A DNA stretch of 64,000 bases from contig NZ_JAIMJA010000006.1 of assembly GCF_021295315.1 (NCBI RefSeq), positions 62,001-126,000 on the forward strand. Reading direction: 5' to 3'. Source of the DNA: Motilimonas cestriensis. GTDB taxonomy: Bacteria > Pseudomonadota > Gammaproteobacteria > Enterobacterales > CBDFNC01. A program made the position numbers and the translations under genes. Positions 1 through 9,496 of this stretch are shown in pieces. Position 1 is the stretch's first letter. The number at the start of each line of letters is the position of its first letter. A model generated the notes under the pieces. It ran no database searches and was not told the origin of the DNA. It worked only from the letters and a program-made list of their open reading frames with translations.

Positions 1-2181
1 GCCTGGTTTTTCGCCTTTAGTCCACCATTTCGCGGTGTACTTAACGCCATTTACCATTACAGAGTCACCTGTATTGTAAATTTTGTTAGCATCCCACTCG
101 TTGCCAATAGGGGCTGGTTTAACGTTAACTAAAACAGTCTGTTTAACAGTATCAGTACCATCTGAAACTATCACCTCGATGCTAACCGTCGTGTCAGCGG
201 TGACTTTTTCAGCGGTGTAATTGATTACCGCATTGTTGCCAGACTGAGTCAGCTCACCCATGTTACTAGTTATGGTGAGTGTATCTGCCGCGTCTTGGTC
301 CGCAGCGCTAACATTAATCGCAACTGTGTTTCCAGCGACAACCTCAACACTTGCTGGCACAGTTAATGTAGGAGCATTGTTTTCGATAGTGCTGTCGCCG
401 ATAACCTTGATCACAACCGCTTTGCTATCTATTTTCTTACCATCACTGACTTTGATGTTAACCGTTAAGGTTTGATCTACTTTAGACGTTGGTGCGGTAT
501 AGCTTAGCGTCGCGGTTTTATCGCTCGTTGCTACAACTGTGCCCATATCAGCGCTAAATCTCAGCTTTTGCGTGTCAGCATCGGTAGCACTTAGCAATAA
601 TTCAATCGTTGCACCGCTATCGACCGTTTGTGCGCCGGGCACAGTTAATACGGGCGCTGCGCTTGGTGTTGTGTTGTTAAATACATTGTCTACCACGGTG
701 GCTAATGGTAGCGATAGATTGGTACATTCTTTTAGGTAGCGGCCACGAGGTACGTAGCTGCCTTTACATTCAAGATCGCCTGCTACTTGCCAAACAATGA
801 CACCGCCTAGGTTGTTATCAACCACGTATTCTGCTTTTAGACCAACTGACTTTTCATTGTCGTAGCTAAGGAAGTAATTACCTTTGGTAAGGTAAGGTAC
901 TTTTGCGACATCATCCCAATGTTCAGTCCAGCCTGCCATTTTTTGCTTGATGTAAACATAGTTCGGCTGGCCTTCGTAGTTTTTCCAGTTAGTGAGATCG
1001 GCTGCAGATTGCAGCGGACCATCAACGGTAAAGGTCACTTGGCGTTTGTTGGTTTTAGCGCCAACGTCAGCTGGCTCAGACGTTTGTACACCGCGGCCAT
1101 AGTAGGCAAGACCCATGTTGATTTTACTAGACGTCACATTCTTAGCGGCTAAGAATTGCGCCATTGAATGCCAGTTAAAGTCTTGCGCCGATGCCGTTGG
1201 ATAAGCATAAAGTGGTGAGTTATGTCCCGCTTTTTCAGACCAGCCACCTTCGTAGTCGTAGGTCATCATGTTGAAGTAGTCCATGTACTGGTCTAGCTTC
1301 GGCCAATCAAATCCTTCCAGTTTGGCTGGACTGGCTGCAAACGCGGCAGAGATTTTCTTATCTGGGCCAATCACGCGGCGAATTTCTACTACTAAGTCTT
1401 CAAAGTTTTTAAAGTCATCAGGGCGACCATCGAAGTTCATACCACCAAAGCCTGGGTATTCCCAATCTAAGTCAATCCCGTCAAAGCCCATGTCCATTAG
1501 ACGTTTAACGTCTTGTAGAAAGCGCTCTCGTTTTATGGGGTCGGCTGCCATTTCAGGGAAATGCTTAGACATACTCCAACCACCGATAGAGGCCATCACT
1601 GTTACGCCTTCTTGCTCTGCTTTATCAAGCAAACCTAGGGTGCCACCTTCTTTTTTCAGTGGAATAGGCATTTTGCCAGATAGACCCGTTGGTTCGTGAA
1701 GCCATTTACCATTAGCGGTTGGGTGTGGCACAAAGCCTTGCGCTGCAATGCGCGCTTTTACTTCTTTGTTACCCCACTCACCTGGGAAGTCGCTGATCAT
1801 GTCCAGCTCACCCCATAAAATGTGGTAGTCCCAGCTGCTGTAAAGATCTTCGTGTAGTAATGGAGCAGGCTCTTGAACTGAATCTTTTTTATAGATGGCT
1901 TTGTTGCGGTAATCACCTGAGTGCAGCGAGCCATCTTTTGCCACGCCAAAGAATGAGAAGTTCAAGATTGAGTACTTGCTCATATCAACGTTTAAGTGAG
2001 TGGCTGCGCCTTTTTCAATGCCGTGGTTTGGCATGGTTTTCCAGGCTTCCCATTGGGTGATGTAACCAATGACGGTTTTGTCATGAGCGGGGGCTGCCGC
2101 TGCGTAATTAGCTGTTCCAACAATAGCGAGAGCTGCTAGTGCGCAGGCGATTTTTGATTTTTTAAAAACGGTGAAACTCAT
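1..2181 (-). CDS. GH18 chitinase, secreted, 3' end cut by window edge
   Basis: Secreted endochitinase that would cleave beta-1,4-GlcNAc chains; 727 codons are visible and the reading frame runs off the left edge. A signal peptide (about residues 1-29, ending in an Ala run) is followed by the GH18 catalytic barrel, with the signature DGIDLDWEYPG near residues 230-242 (the Glu is the acid/base). Two Ig/cadherin-like repeats follow (about 495-680, each beginning APxLTVP). The C-terminus starts a chitin-binding type-3 (CBM5/12) module with AKWWT near the edge. The ATG at 2181 follows an AAGGA Shine-Dalgarno. It lacks the ChiA-type N-terminal domain of the two chitinases at 26-31 kb, so it is a different subfamily, but it shares their leader element. 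Confidence 0.93.
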   Translation of the reverse strand, partial: MSFTVFKKSKIACALAALAIVGTANYAAAAPAHDKTVIGYITQWEAWKTMPNHGIEKGAATHLNVDMSKYSILNFSFFGVAKDGSLHSGDYRNKAIYKKDSVQEPAPLLHEDLYSSWDYHILWGELDMISDFPGEWGNKEVKARIAAQGFVPHPTANGKWLHEPTGLSGKMPIPLKKEGGTLGLLDKAEQEGVTVMASIGGWSMSKHFPEMAADPIKRERFLQDVKRLMDMGFDGIDLDWEYPGFGGMNFDGRPDDFKNFEDLVVEIRRVIGPDKKISAAFAASPAKLEGFDWPKLDQYMDYFNMMTYDYEGGWSEKAGHNSPLYAYPTASAQDFNWHSMAQFLAAKNVTSSKINMGLAYYGRGVQTSEPADVGAKTNKRQVTFTVDGPLQSAADLTNWKNYEGQPNYVYIKQKMAGWTEHWDDVAKVPYLTKGNYFLSYDNEKSVGLKAEYVVDNNLGGVIVWQVAGDLECKGSYVPRGRYLKECTNLSLPLATVVDNVFNNTTPSAAPVLTVPGAQTVDSGATIELLLSATDADTQKLRFSADMGTVVATSDKTATLSYTAPTSKVDQTLTVNIKVSDGKKIDSKAVVIKVIGDSTIENNAPTLTVPASVEVVAGNTVAINVSAADQDAADTLTITSNMGELTQSGNNAVINYTAEKVTADTTVSIEVIVSDGTDTVKQTVLVNVKPAPIGNEWDANKIYNTGDSVMVNGVKYTAKWWTKGEKPG

Positions 2182-2303
2182 TAGTTCGTTCCTTGACCAA
2201 TGTGATTGTTATTGCGAAATCAGCATGATGGCAAGAAAGGCGCAGGTGAGCAGGAAGGGCGCACGAGGTGAGCAAGCATCCGTTATCATCCTAATAAATT
2301 GTC

Positions 2304-2350
2304 GCCATTCCTTGGCATTGTTCGGCAATAAACAGCAGGTCTCCTTGACC
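2304..2350 (-). promoter_or_regulatory. Chitinase leader element: two GGA-loop hairpins
   Basis: Read on the minus strand, a stem GGTC/GACC with loop AAGGA (2350-2338) is followed after 21 nt by GCCAAGGAATGGC (2316-2304). The same pair occurs in the leaders of the other two chitinase genes at 28834-28882 and 31692-31737. Tandem GGA loops are the classic recognition form for CsrA/RsmA proteins; the role here is inferred. Confidence 0.6.
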
Positions 2351-2403
2351 ACAAATTGCTTTGTTTTGATTTCGCTCTTTGTCCGTAATTTTCAGACAAA
2401 CTC

Positions 2404-2432
2404 AATATAGTTAGGCTGAAACTGACATGCAA
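2404..2432 (-). promoter_or_regulatory. Predicted sigma70 promoter of the first chitinase
   Basis: On the minus strand, TTGCAT (2432-2427), a 17-bp spacer and TATATT (2409-2404) make a good -35/-10 pair, placing the transcript start near 2397 and giving a leader of about 215 nt. The block CTATATTG followed by GTCTGAA is nearly repeated in front of the chitinase gene at 28715. Confidence 0.5.
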
Positions 2433-2792
2433 TCAGTCTGAATGTGCTGTTTGAAAGTGGGAAATACTATTAAAGTTAAAATATCATGCTAACTTTAGTG
2501 TTAATGTTGGATGTTAGTGGTGGTTTGTTCATTTAACTTTGATGATTTTTATTTTGTTTGTTTTTTATGCTTTTTATTAAGAAATTATTGTTTGTTAAAA
2601 ACGTTACACTTTTCATGGTTTTTAATGTTAACTATCTTAAATACAAGGTGTTGGCATGTTACTTGGCGAGTCTAAGACTTGATCTAAGACTGTTTGAGTT
2701 TAGGAATGAGCTGATTTAATAAACAAAGAAAAGTAGCGTCAGAAGAAAGTAGCAAGGTGGTTTAAAAATATCGTCCAGCCTTGCCAAAGTAG
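2433..2792. other. A+T-rich intergenic stretch
   Basis: No gene, RNA or clear terminator is visible between the first chitinase promoter and the end of the methyltransferase gene. The stretch is rich in T runs. Confidence 0.5.
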
Positions 2793-3317
2793 TTATTTAT
2801 GTTGTATTGGTTTTACCTTGACCTTGTTGTTGCGGTCTCGGCTATTGTGTATTAACTCGTCACTGGCATTTAGCTGCGCCAATTTCGTGCTTCTGTCATA
2901 CAAGAGCACATTAACTGAAGCGGCGAGATTTAAACAACCTATGGTGGGGATATAAACCACGGCATCGGCTTGATCGATCACTTGTTGACTAATGGTGCCA
3001 TCTTCAGGGCCAAAAATATAAAGGGCTTTTTCAGGGTGTTCAAATTCGGGCAGTGGTGTTGCCCCCACGACTAAGTCAACACACACCAGTTTTACATCTG
3101 CAGGTTTATTGTCTAACAAGCAATTTTGCTGAGTGAGAGGAATACTTGAGCGGATTTTCTTGGTGTCGGTGTTAAGCTTTAAAGTGCGATCGTAACGCTC
3201 GCCACTGTAAAGTACGCGGTCAACTTGAAAGCAGCCGGCGGCGCGCATCACCGCGCCAACATTAGTCGCACTTTTTGGGTTGGTTAAACCGATGGTGACG
3301 TCTGTGTTTTTCGTCAT
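2793..3317 (-). CDS. SpoU/TrmH-family (SPOUT) RNA methyltransferase
   Basis: Predicted SAM-dependent ribose 2'-O-methyltransferase acting on tRNA or rRNA. The three SpoU motifs are present: motif 1 around residues 13-28 (NPKSATNVGAVMRAAG), motif 2 with FGPEDG at 102-107, and motif 3 around 121-142 (IPTIGCLNLAASVN) that forms the knotted SAM site. The 174-residue length is a bare catalytic domain followed by a short basic tail, like TrmL rather than TrmH or RlmB. The target nucleotide cannot be read from the sequence. The ATG at 3317 is the only sensible start. It stands alone, with an esterase gene upstream on the same strand and a 51-bp gap. Confidence 0.85.
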   Translation of the reverse strand: MTKNTDVTIGLTNPKSATNVGAVMRAAGCFQVDRVLYSGERYDRTLKLNTDTKKIRSSIPLTQQNCLLDNKPADVKLVCVDLVVGATPLPEFEHPEKALYIFGPEDGTISQQVIDQADAVVYIPTIGCLNLAASVNVLLYDRSTKLAQLNASDELIHNSRDRNNKVKVKPIQHK

Positions 3318-3368
3318 ATTAAGTAAATAGTAGTAAGTCGAGAATGGTGCTCAGTTTACCTGATTTTA

Positions 3369-4331
3369 TCAATCTGTGCTTGTTAGCGCACGACTAAGCC
3401 AAGGTAAAACGTAAGCAAGGCTTTTTCCCATATGGTCGACGTGACCACCATCAAATTCAAACAGTTCAACGGCCACTCCCGACTGATTAAACTGTTTCAC
3501 TAAATTGAGACAGCTTTGGTGAGTATCTTCTTGGCTGCCGATATCAATGGCTATGTTGACGTCTTTTAAATGTTGGCCGTGAGTGGGAATAACGCAATTA
3601 AAGGCGTGAGTAGCCAGTTGCTGCCAATCACTTTCTTGTTCAGGAAAGCGGCAATATAGCGGTGGGTTATTCACATCGGGCAGTGCATGTTGTAAGCGAC
3701 AGATTATAAGGTGTTGCCAGACATCAAGCTGCTCTATGGCAAGCTCGCCTTGAGCGGCTTGCATTAAGGCCGCGTGGTTGTCGCTGAATAACTGTTTAAA
3801 AAAAACGGCGTCATCACTGTGTAGGTTGGCTGGGCTCATGGCAAAGGCGTGTTGGAAAAAGCCGGGTTTATAAAAAAGGGTTTTCAGTACGGCGTCTGCT
3901 CCTGAACTATGCCCCATCAGCGCGCGATGCTTGGCGCCGCCCAAACACCGATATTCCGTTTCAATGGCATTGACTAAATCATGACAAATAAAGTCAAGCC
4001 AGTGGCCCTGAACGTCATTGTTGTTATAGCCAGTGCAGGTAAAGCGAGTACTGTTTTCTGGCACGACTATAATCATCTCTTCAACTTGTTTTGTCGCTAT
4101 TAGCTGCGCCATGGTCTGGTGCAAACTAGGCTCGCCCGGTTGTTCGGAAAACCAGCCTTTGGCCGTGCCACCAAAACCATGGAGTAAGTAAATCACTGGA
4201 TAGCGTCGATCGGGTTCTGTTTGATAGCTAGAAGGCAAGTAAACAAGCGTCTCTCGTTCAGGCGTATCTTGCAGTAAGTTGTAGGCTAGCGACGGGCTAT
4301 GTAAGTTGAAGTGTTGATAGGGTGAAGGCAT
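3369..4331 (-). CDS. Putative esterase, alpha/beta hydrolase (EstD/PF00756 type)
   Basis: Cytoplasmic-looking alpha/beta hydrolase of 320 residues with no signal peptide. It has the oxyanion-region HGFGG (51-55), a nucleophile elbow GHSSG (140-144, Ser142), and a late GGH (His297) that would complete the triad; an acidic residue near 269 (QED) could be the third member. The overall arrangement is that of the putative esterase family that includes S-formylglutathione hydrolase and siderophore esterases. The substrate is unknown. It is transcribed away from the copper-protein-like gene at 4623, with a 291-bp intergenic region between them. Confidence 0.78.
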   Translation of the reverse strand: MPSPYQHFNLHSPSLAYNLLQDTPERETLVYLPSSYQTEPDRRYPVIYLLHGFGGTAKGWFSEQPGEPSLHQTMAQLIATKQVEEMIIVVPENSTRFTCTGYNNNDVQGHWLDFICHDLVNAIETEYRCLGGAKHRALMGHSSGADAVLKTLFYKPGFFQHAFAMSPANLHSDDAVFFKQLFSDNHAALMQAAQGELAIEQLDVWQHLIICRLQHALPDVNNPPLYCRFPEQESDWQQLATHAFNCVIPTHGQHLKDVNIAIDIGSQEDTHQSCLNLVKQFNQSGVAVELFEFDGGHVDHMGKSLAYVLPWLSRALTSTD

Positions 4332-4622
4332 GATTTTATCGCTCGAATAAATAACAAATAGATTAACTTACCAGCTGTGTTTTGTAATTGATTAATCTTT
4401 TATTTATCTGCCTTTGCGTTGGCGAAATAGCCATTCTTATCGCATAGTCTATGGACGAGTTTAATGAATTTTGACGCCGCTTTTTATCGCGCTGGTCGTG
4501 GTGGTTTTAGCGTAAGGTTTGGTTTAGAAAGATTTGTTAGGAAGGTATTGGACCACGAAAAATATCATTCCGAGTTAGAAAGCTTTAAATTCTTTGCAGC
4601 GGTTTTTTTATGGGAGTGTTAA

Positions 4623-5279
4623 ATGCCTATTGTGTCGCGATATCTTGTTGCGCTTTTGATGGCTACTAGCGGTATTACTTTTAACGCTTATGCTGCCTCG
4701 TTGTCGGTGCAAGTGACGGATCAAACGGGGCAGCCACTAAAGGATGCGGTGGTTGAGTTGATTGCCCCTCAAGGCATTGACGTACCCGCGGCGGTTGAAC
4801 TGAATTACAAGATGGTGCAGCAGAATAAATCCTTTGTGCCATTTGTATTAGCGGTGCCACGCAATGCCGTGGTTGATTTCCCCAATCTTGATGCAACTCG
4901 CCATCATGTTTATTCCTTTTCGCCGGCTAAAACCTTTGAAATAAAACTGTATAAGGGCAGGCCTCACGCACCTATTATCTTTCAAAATCCGGGCTTAGTG
5001 GCGCTTGGCTGTAATATTCATGACAGCATGCAGGGGCATATTTATGTTGCAGACTCAAGCTTAGTAGCCGTCACCGACAGTAAGGGACAGCTTCATTTTT
5101 CTGACATTAATACTGGGTCTTATCAGGTTAAGTTATGGCATCCATGGCAAAAAAAGCATCAGGATCGCGAGACGCTAAAGCTCACCGATAAAGCCGTTTC
5201 ATTGCGTTTTATGTTACCGATTAATCTGCCTAAGCCGGTGACTAAGCCAGCCAGCTATCCCAATTATCAAGAGAGATAA
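4623..5279 (+). CDS. Periplasmic cupredoxin-like protein (methylamine-utilisation-like)
   Basis: Exported 218-residue protein with a signal peptide ending AYA-A at residues 22-25. The mature part starts with a carboxypeptidase-regulatory-like beta domain and then carries a putative type-1 copper ligand set: His94/His95, Cys130, His133 and Met136 in GCNIHDSMQGH. Such proteins are often annotated as methylamine utilisation protein, but no methylamine genes are here. The gene ends 2 bp before a GGDEF/EAL gene, so the two are co-translated, which suggests a redox- or copper-related periplasmic input to the c-di-GMP enzyme. A GGGAG Shine-Dalgarno supports the ATG at 4623. Confidence 0.75.
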   Translation: MPIVSRYLVALLMATSGITFNAYAASLSVQVTDQTGQPLKDAVVELIAPQGIDVPAAVELNYKMVQQNKSFVPFVLAVPRNAVVDFPNLDATRHHVYSFSPAKTFEIKLYKGRPHAPIIFQNPGLVALGCNIHDSMQGHIYVADSSLVAVTDSKGQLHFSDINTGSYQVKLWHPWQKKHQDRETLKLTDKAVSLRFMLPINLPKPVTKPASYPNYQER

Positions 5280-5281
5280 CT

Positions 5282-7636
5282 ATGTTTAAAAGCTACCGAA
5301 CGCGGTTAGTGGTGGTATTTATTTTGGTGTTAACGGTTGTGCAGTTAGGCACCGCTGTGTCGGTGTTAACGGCGATGCACGAGGATAGATTAAAGCAGCA
5401 ACAAAAAAGTTTAGACGTGGGGATTAATGTATTTTTAGATGTATTAAAAAACCGCTCGAAAGAACTTAATAAAAGCTTATCGGTACTCGCGGCAGATTTT
5501 GGTTTTCGCCAAGCCATTGCAACGGGCGAGCAAGAAACCATTGCGTCGGTGCTGGAAAACCAAGGTAATCGGATTGATGCTGATATTGTGGTGTTGCTTT
5601 CTCCTAGCGGTGAGTTAATCAGTGCTAGCCTACCTAGGGTGGATGAGCCCGAAATTAAGGCGTTAAACACCTTAGCCGAAGGGGCAAATAACTTTAGTTC
5701 TTCGACTGTACTTGACGTTGATGGGGTGAGCTATCAATTTGTGTTACAGCCCGTTAAAGCGCCTCTGTTAATTGCTTGGGTCGGAATGGGGTTTGTCTTG
5801 GACCAAAAAGTTGCGCAAGATGCGCAAGCCATTACTGGGGTGGATGTGAGTTTTATTCATTTTTCACCTGACCAGTCGCCAAGTATTTCTTCTACGCTGG
5901 CGAAATCAGAGCAAGCAGACTTTTTGAACGGACTGGCTGAGCTACCGAATATGGCTAAGATGGCTAAAGAAGGCCTACCCAAAAACTACCTGTCGTACTC
6001 TATTTTACTTAATGAGAAAAGCAATGATCAGTGGGCAGTCTTGCATTTATCAAATTTGCCGTGGGAGTTGAGTTATATTCAACTGCGCAATAGTTTGTTG
6101 CTGATTTTTACTGTTACCTTATCTCTTGCGTTACTGGTTTCCCTTTGGTTGTCAGGCAGTTTAAGTCGCCCGATTATGAACTTAGTGCGCTATGCGCAGG
6201 AGATAGGTAAAGGCGAACACCCAGAGCCAATTGTTGACGCGCCCACCGAACTACAGAGTCTGGCTAGCAGCATGAATGAAATGCAAAGCCATGTGGCTTC
6301 GCGCGAGGCCGATCTCAAGTATCAATCTTGTCATGACAGTTTAACGGGGCTACACAATCGCGAGTCTGCTAAGCAAATGCTGCGTGAAGTTAATGGTGAT
6401 TTAGCCGGGCATTTGGTGCTGCTAGACCTTCAGCGTTTTCGCCATATTAACGACATGATAGGTTTTGCTAACGCCGATGCTTTGTTAGTGCGCTTTGCTC
6501 GGCGCTTGGAAACGATTACTCCTGCAGCAGATTTTATTGCGCGTGTGGATGGAGATGCGTTTCTCTTGCTATACAAAAACGGAATAAATCGCGAGCAATT
6601 GTGCGACACCTTAGATGAGCTTGAGCAGCCATTTCCAGTACGAGGCTCTAATATTGTGCTTACTGTGCGCGCCGGTGTGCTGGACTTAATTCAACATGGC
6701 GGCTCGGTTGATGTGATCTTACGCCGCGTTGAAATTGCGCTGGCTAAAGCCTGTCTTGAAAATAAAGCTTTAGCGACTTATTTAGCTGGGGAAGATGAGC
6801 AGTATCAACGTGAATTAACGATTATTAGTGATTTGACTGCGGGGTTGGCACAGGGGCAATTTCATTTAGAGTTTCAACCTAAGGTCAATATTCAAACCAA
6901 TGTTTGTCGCGATGCTGAAGCGTTGATCCGCTGGCAACATCCCGATTTAGGCTTTATTCCACCCGATGAGTTTATTCGTTTGGCCGAGCATTCTGGCAAT
7001 ATTGGCTTAGTCAGTGAGTGGGTATTGCAACAAGCTGTGGTGCAAATAGCTGATTGGCGTAAGCAGGGCTTAGAGCTGAAAGTTGCGGTGAATTTATCGG
7101 CTCATGATTTACTTAATTTACAGTTGCCAACCCTTATTCAAGATTTATTGCAACAGCATCAAGTGCCAGCTAGAGCGCTCGCCATTGAGGTGACAGAGGG
7201 CGCAGTAATGAAAGACCCACAAACGGTGATTGCAGTATTACAGGTATTTAAAAACCTTGGTATTTCAGTTGCCATTGATGACTTTGGTACGGGCCAATCA
7301 TCCCTTGCCTATTTAAAAGTGTTGCCAGTGAACGAAGTTAAGATTGATCGCTGTTTTATACAAGACATGCTTTATAACCAAAACGATACCATGATAGTAG
7401 AAACGACCATCGCGCTGAGCCACGGCTTAGGTTACAGCGTGACAGCTGAGGGGGTTGAAGAGCAAGAAGGTATAGCTTACTTACGTGAGCGGGGTTGCGA
7501 TGTGATCCAAGGTTATGTTTATTCTAAGCCGCTTAAAGCAAATGAGTTTTCGAATTGGTTACAGGCTTTTAATCAGGCAAATTCAAGCGCTCCAAACGAG
7601 AACCACTCCAAGCCACTGCACAGCTCGTTGTATTAA
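5282..7636 (+). CDS. Membrane c-di-GMP phosphodiesterase with degenerate GGDEF and EAL domains
   Basis: 784-residue inner-membrane protein. An N-terminal TM segment (about 9-31), a periplasmic sensor region to about 270, a second TM (about 272-294) and a HAMP segment lead to GGDEF and EAL domains. The GGDEF signature is replaced by VDGDAF near 423 (catalytic Glu lost), so cyclase activity is unlikely. The EAL domain keeps its catalytic set: EALIRW near 546, the NLSAHD Asn, EVTEG, DDFGTG near 666, AEGVE and QGY. It should therefore hydrolyse c-di-GMP to pGpG. It follows the cupredoxin-like gene by 2 bp, and that protein is a candidate periplasmic partner. Confidence 0.88.
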   Translation: MFKSYRTRLVVVFILVLTVVQLGTAVSVLTAMHEDRLKQQQKSLDVGINVFLDVLKNRSKELNKSLSVLAADFGFRQAIATGEQETIASVLENQGNRIDADIVVLLSPSGELISASLPRVDEPEIKALNTLAEGANNFSSSTVLDVDGVSYQFVLQPVKAPLLIAWVGMGFVLDQKVAQDAQAITGVDVSFIHFSPDQSPSISSTLAKSEQADFLNGLAELPNMAKMAKEGLPKNYLSYSILLNEKSNDQWAVLHLSNLPWELSYIQLRNSLLLIFTVTLSLALLVSLWLSGSLSRPIMNLVRYAQEIGKGEHPEPIVDAPTELQSLASSMNEMQSHVASREADLKYQSCHDSLTGLHNRESAKQMLREVNGDLAGHLVLLDLQRFRHINDMIGFANADALLVRFARRLETITPAADFIARVDGDAFLLLYKNGINREQLCDTLDELEQPFPVRGSNIVLTVRAGVLDLIQHGGSVDVILRRVEIALAKACLENKALATYLAGEDEQYQRELTIISDLTAGLAQGQFHLEFQPKVNIQTNVCRDAEALIRWQHPDLGFIPPDEFIRLAEHSGNIGLVSEWVLQQAVVQIADWRKQGLELKVAVNLSAHDLLNLQLPTLIQDLLQQHQVPARALAIEVTEGAVMKDPQTVIAVLQVFKNLGISVAIDDFGTGQSSLAYLKVLPVNEVKIDRCFIQDMLYNQNDTMIVETTIALSHGLGYSVTAEGVEEQEGIAYLRERGCDVIQGYVYSKPLKANEFSNWLQAFNQANSSAPNENHSKPLHSSLY

Positions 7637-7714
7637 TGTGATGGGTGTATTTCGATCTTGGCGTACTTCTGCGACAATGACCGACTTCACTCGGCCTGTC
7701 AGTATTTAGTAGTT

Positions 7715-8842
7715 ATGATAAAACCTTCACTTACATTGCATCAGCGCACCCTGATCCTAGAGCGTTACCCCGTTCGCAACAATGAAACATTACAAGCGTG
7801 GGACGCTGCGGATGAATATCTAATTAATCACTGTGAAGAGATCGCATTAGATCCAGAGCGGCCAATATTGATTATTAATGATGGTTTTGGCGCGCTAAGT
7901 AATTGGTTTGCAGACAAGGGCAAGGTAAGTAGCGTGACCGACTCCTTTATTGCCAGACAAGCTTGTATTGAAAACCTTAAACAAAACCAATTACCCCATA
8001 TCAGCATTCAAGACTGCTTGGCCGAGCTGCCGAACAATGTTCAATTGGTGCTGATTAAATTACCGAAAAACAACCGACTACTGACTTGGCACTTGCAGCA
8101 GTTGTGCCAATCTTTGCCGGCAGACTGCATAGTGATTGGGGCGGCAAAGGCAAAAGATATTCATAGCTCGACGTTGCGCTTGTTTGAAAAGCATTTAGGC
8201 GAAACCAAAACGTCGTTAGCGGTAAAAAAAGCGCGCTTGATATTCTGTTCGCCCAATGCAGATTTGGCGAAGCCTTTACCCCAGCCAATACAATGGTCAG
8301 TACCTGAGCATGGTTTAACCTTAAGTAATCATGCCAATGTGTTTTCTAGTGATAGCCTAGATATTGGCGCGCGCTTACTACTTGAGCATATCCCGCAAGA
8401 CTCAAGCTTAGAGCAGATTATTGACTTAGGCTGTGGTAATGGTGTTATCGGCATCAAGGCGGCACAGTTGAACCCGCAGGCGCATATCACCAGTGTTGAT
8501 GAAAGCTACATGGCGGCACAATCATGCCAAGAAAATGTGCTGTTAAATGGCTTGGCGGCTGAGCAATTTACCGTGATGGTTAACAACTGTTTAGACGGCC
8601 TTAGCGCTAATACTGCCGATTTGATTTTGTGTAATCCACCGTTTCATCAAGCTAATACCATTACCGACCACATAGCATGGCAAATGTTTAATGATTCTCG
8701 TCGCGTGCTAAAGCCTAAGCAGTCTCTGATCGTGATCGGTAATCGCCAGCTTGGCTACGGCGAGAAGCTGAAACGCCTATTTGGTAATGCCACCGTGGTG
8801 GCGCAAAACAACAAGTTTATTATATATAAATCTGTTAAATAA
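7715..8842 (+). CDS. rlmG: 23S rRNA (guanine-1835-N2)-methyltransferase RlmG
   Basis: Cytoplasmic SAM-dependent methyltransferase that modifies G1835 of 23S rRNA. The N-terminus (LQAWDAADEYL) matches the RlmG family, and the C-terminal catalytic domain has the SAM motif DLGCGNG at about 237-243 and the N2-guanine signature NPPF at about 307-310. I chose the ATG at 7715 (375 residues, near the usual length) over an upstream TTG because family similarity begins there; the Shine-Dalgarno is weak. It converges with the DUF1543 gene, with only 3 bp between the stop codons. Confidence 0.88.
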   Translation: MIKPSLTLHQRTLILERYPVRNNETLQAWDAADEYLINHCEEIALDPERPILIINDGFGALSNWFADKGKVSSVTDSFIARQACIENLKQNQLPHISIQDCLAELPNNVQLVLIKLPKNNRLLTWHLQQLCQSLPADCIVIGAAKAKDIHSSTLRLFEKHLGETKTSLAVKKARLIFCSPNADLAKPLPQPIQWSVPEHGLTLSNHANVFSSDSLDIGARLLLEHIPQDSSLEQIIDLGCGNGVIGIKAAQLNPQAHITSVDESYMAAQSCQENVLLNGLAAEQFTVMVNNCLDGLSANTADLILCNPPFHQANTITDHIAWQMFNDSRRVLKPKQSLIVIGNRQLGYGEKLKRLFGNATVVAQNNKFIIYKSVK

Positions 8843-8845
8843 GCC

Positions 8846-9373
8846 CTACAGCTTGTGGTAGCCAAACCAATCTGGTTGTAACGGTTGAGATTGTGATAAA
8901 TGTTCGCCCTCGTAACTCAAATGTATTTGCAATGGGCTGTCTATCAAAGAAACCGGAAAGCAGTCGTCAACGGCTATAAGGTCGTCTTTATGGGCTTGTT
9001 GCCATATTGGTTGCATCTTTTTCAGTAACTCATGCCAAGCTCGTTGCTTGGCCTGGTCTGGGCTGGTGGCGACAAATACTCCAAAGCAATGCTGTTCCGC
9101 CATGAGTTCTGGATGGTAGCCACCTAGATTCACAAAATACAATTTAAGATCATTACTTGGCTGCTGTGCTAATAATTGAATGCGGTAGCCATTGATGTGG
9201 TTAAGCAGTACATAGCTGTCGAGATGGACGCTGCCTTTGTCACCAATCCATTGCTGTTTAAGTTGTTCATAGGTGGCGGTAATATTTTCCCCGTGTACAA
9301 ATCGCACATCATGAATTTCAATGTGCCCACCACTGATCCGCCCACCTAAATAAGCTAAAAATAGTCGATGCAT
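8846..9373 (-). CDS. DUF1543 family protein
   Basis: 175-residue soluble protein recognised as DUF1543 from its start (LFLAYLGGR..GGHIEIHDVRFV) and the duplicated halves that each carry a HLDSY/HLSYE-type strand. The DUF1543 fold is thought to be an alpha/beta repeat of unknown function. No catalytic motif or signal peptide is visible. Its stop codon is 3 bp from that of rlmG on the other strand. Confidence 0.7.
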   Translation of the reverse strand: MHRLFLAYLGGRISGGHIEIHDVRFVHGENITATYEQLKQQWIGDKGSVHLDSYVLLNHINGYRIQLLAQQPSNDLKLYFVNLGGYHPELMAEQHCFGVFVATSPDQAKQRAWHELLKKMQPIWQQAHKDDLIAVDDCFPVSLIDSPLQIHLSYEGEHLSQSQPLQPDWFGYHKL

Positions 9374-9496
9374 TAATTCTTACCCACATAAATAAAAAAT
9401 GTTACGAGAAAAGTGATGAGCTAGCTCTTATTGCTTCAAGTTATTTCATAGCAGGAGTGTGCTTGAAAAGACCGGTAAGGTCGAATAAAGGTTAAT

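Noticed and set aside
1283-1699. A 138-codon plus-strand frame inside the first chitinase gene
   Set aside because: It lies antisense to the GH18 catalytic domain, whose protein sequence is clearly conserved.
2171-2410. A small plus-strand gene opposite the first chitinase leader
   Set aside because: It covers a regulatory region conserved at the DNA level for the minus strand, and its product has no protein-like features.
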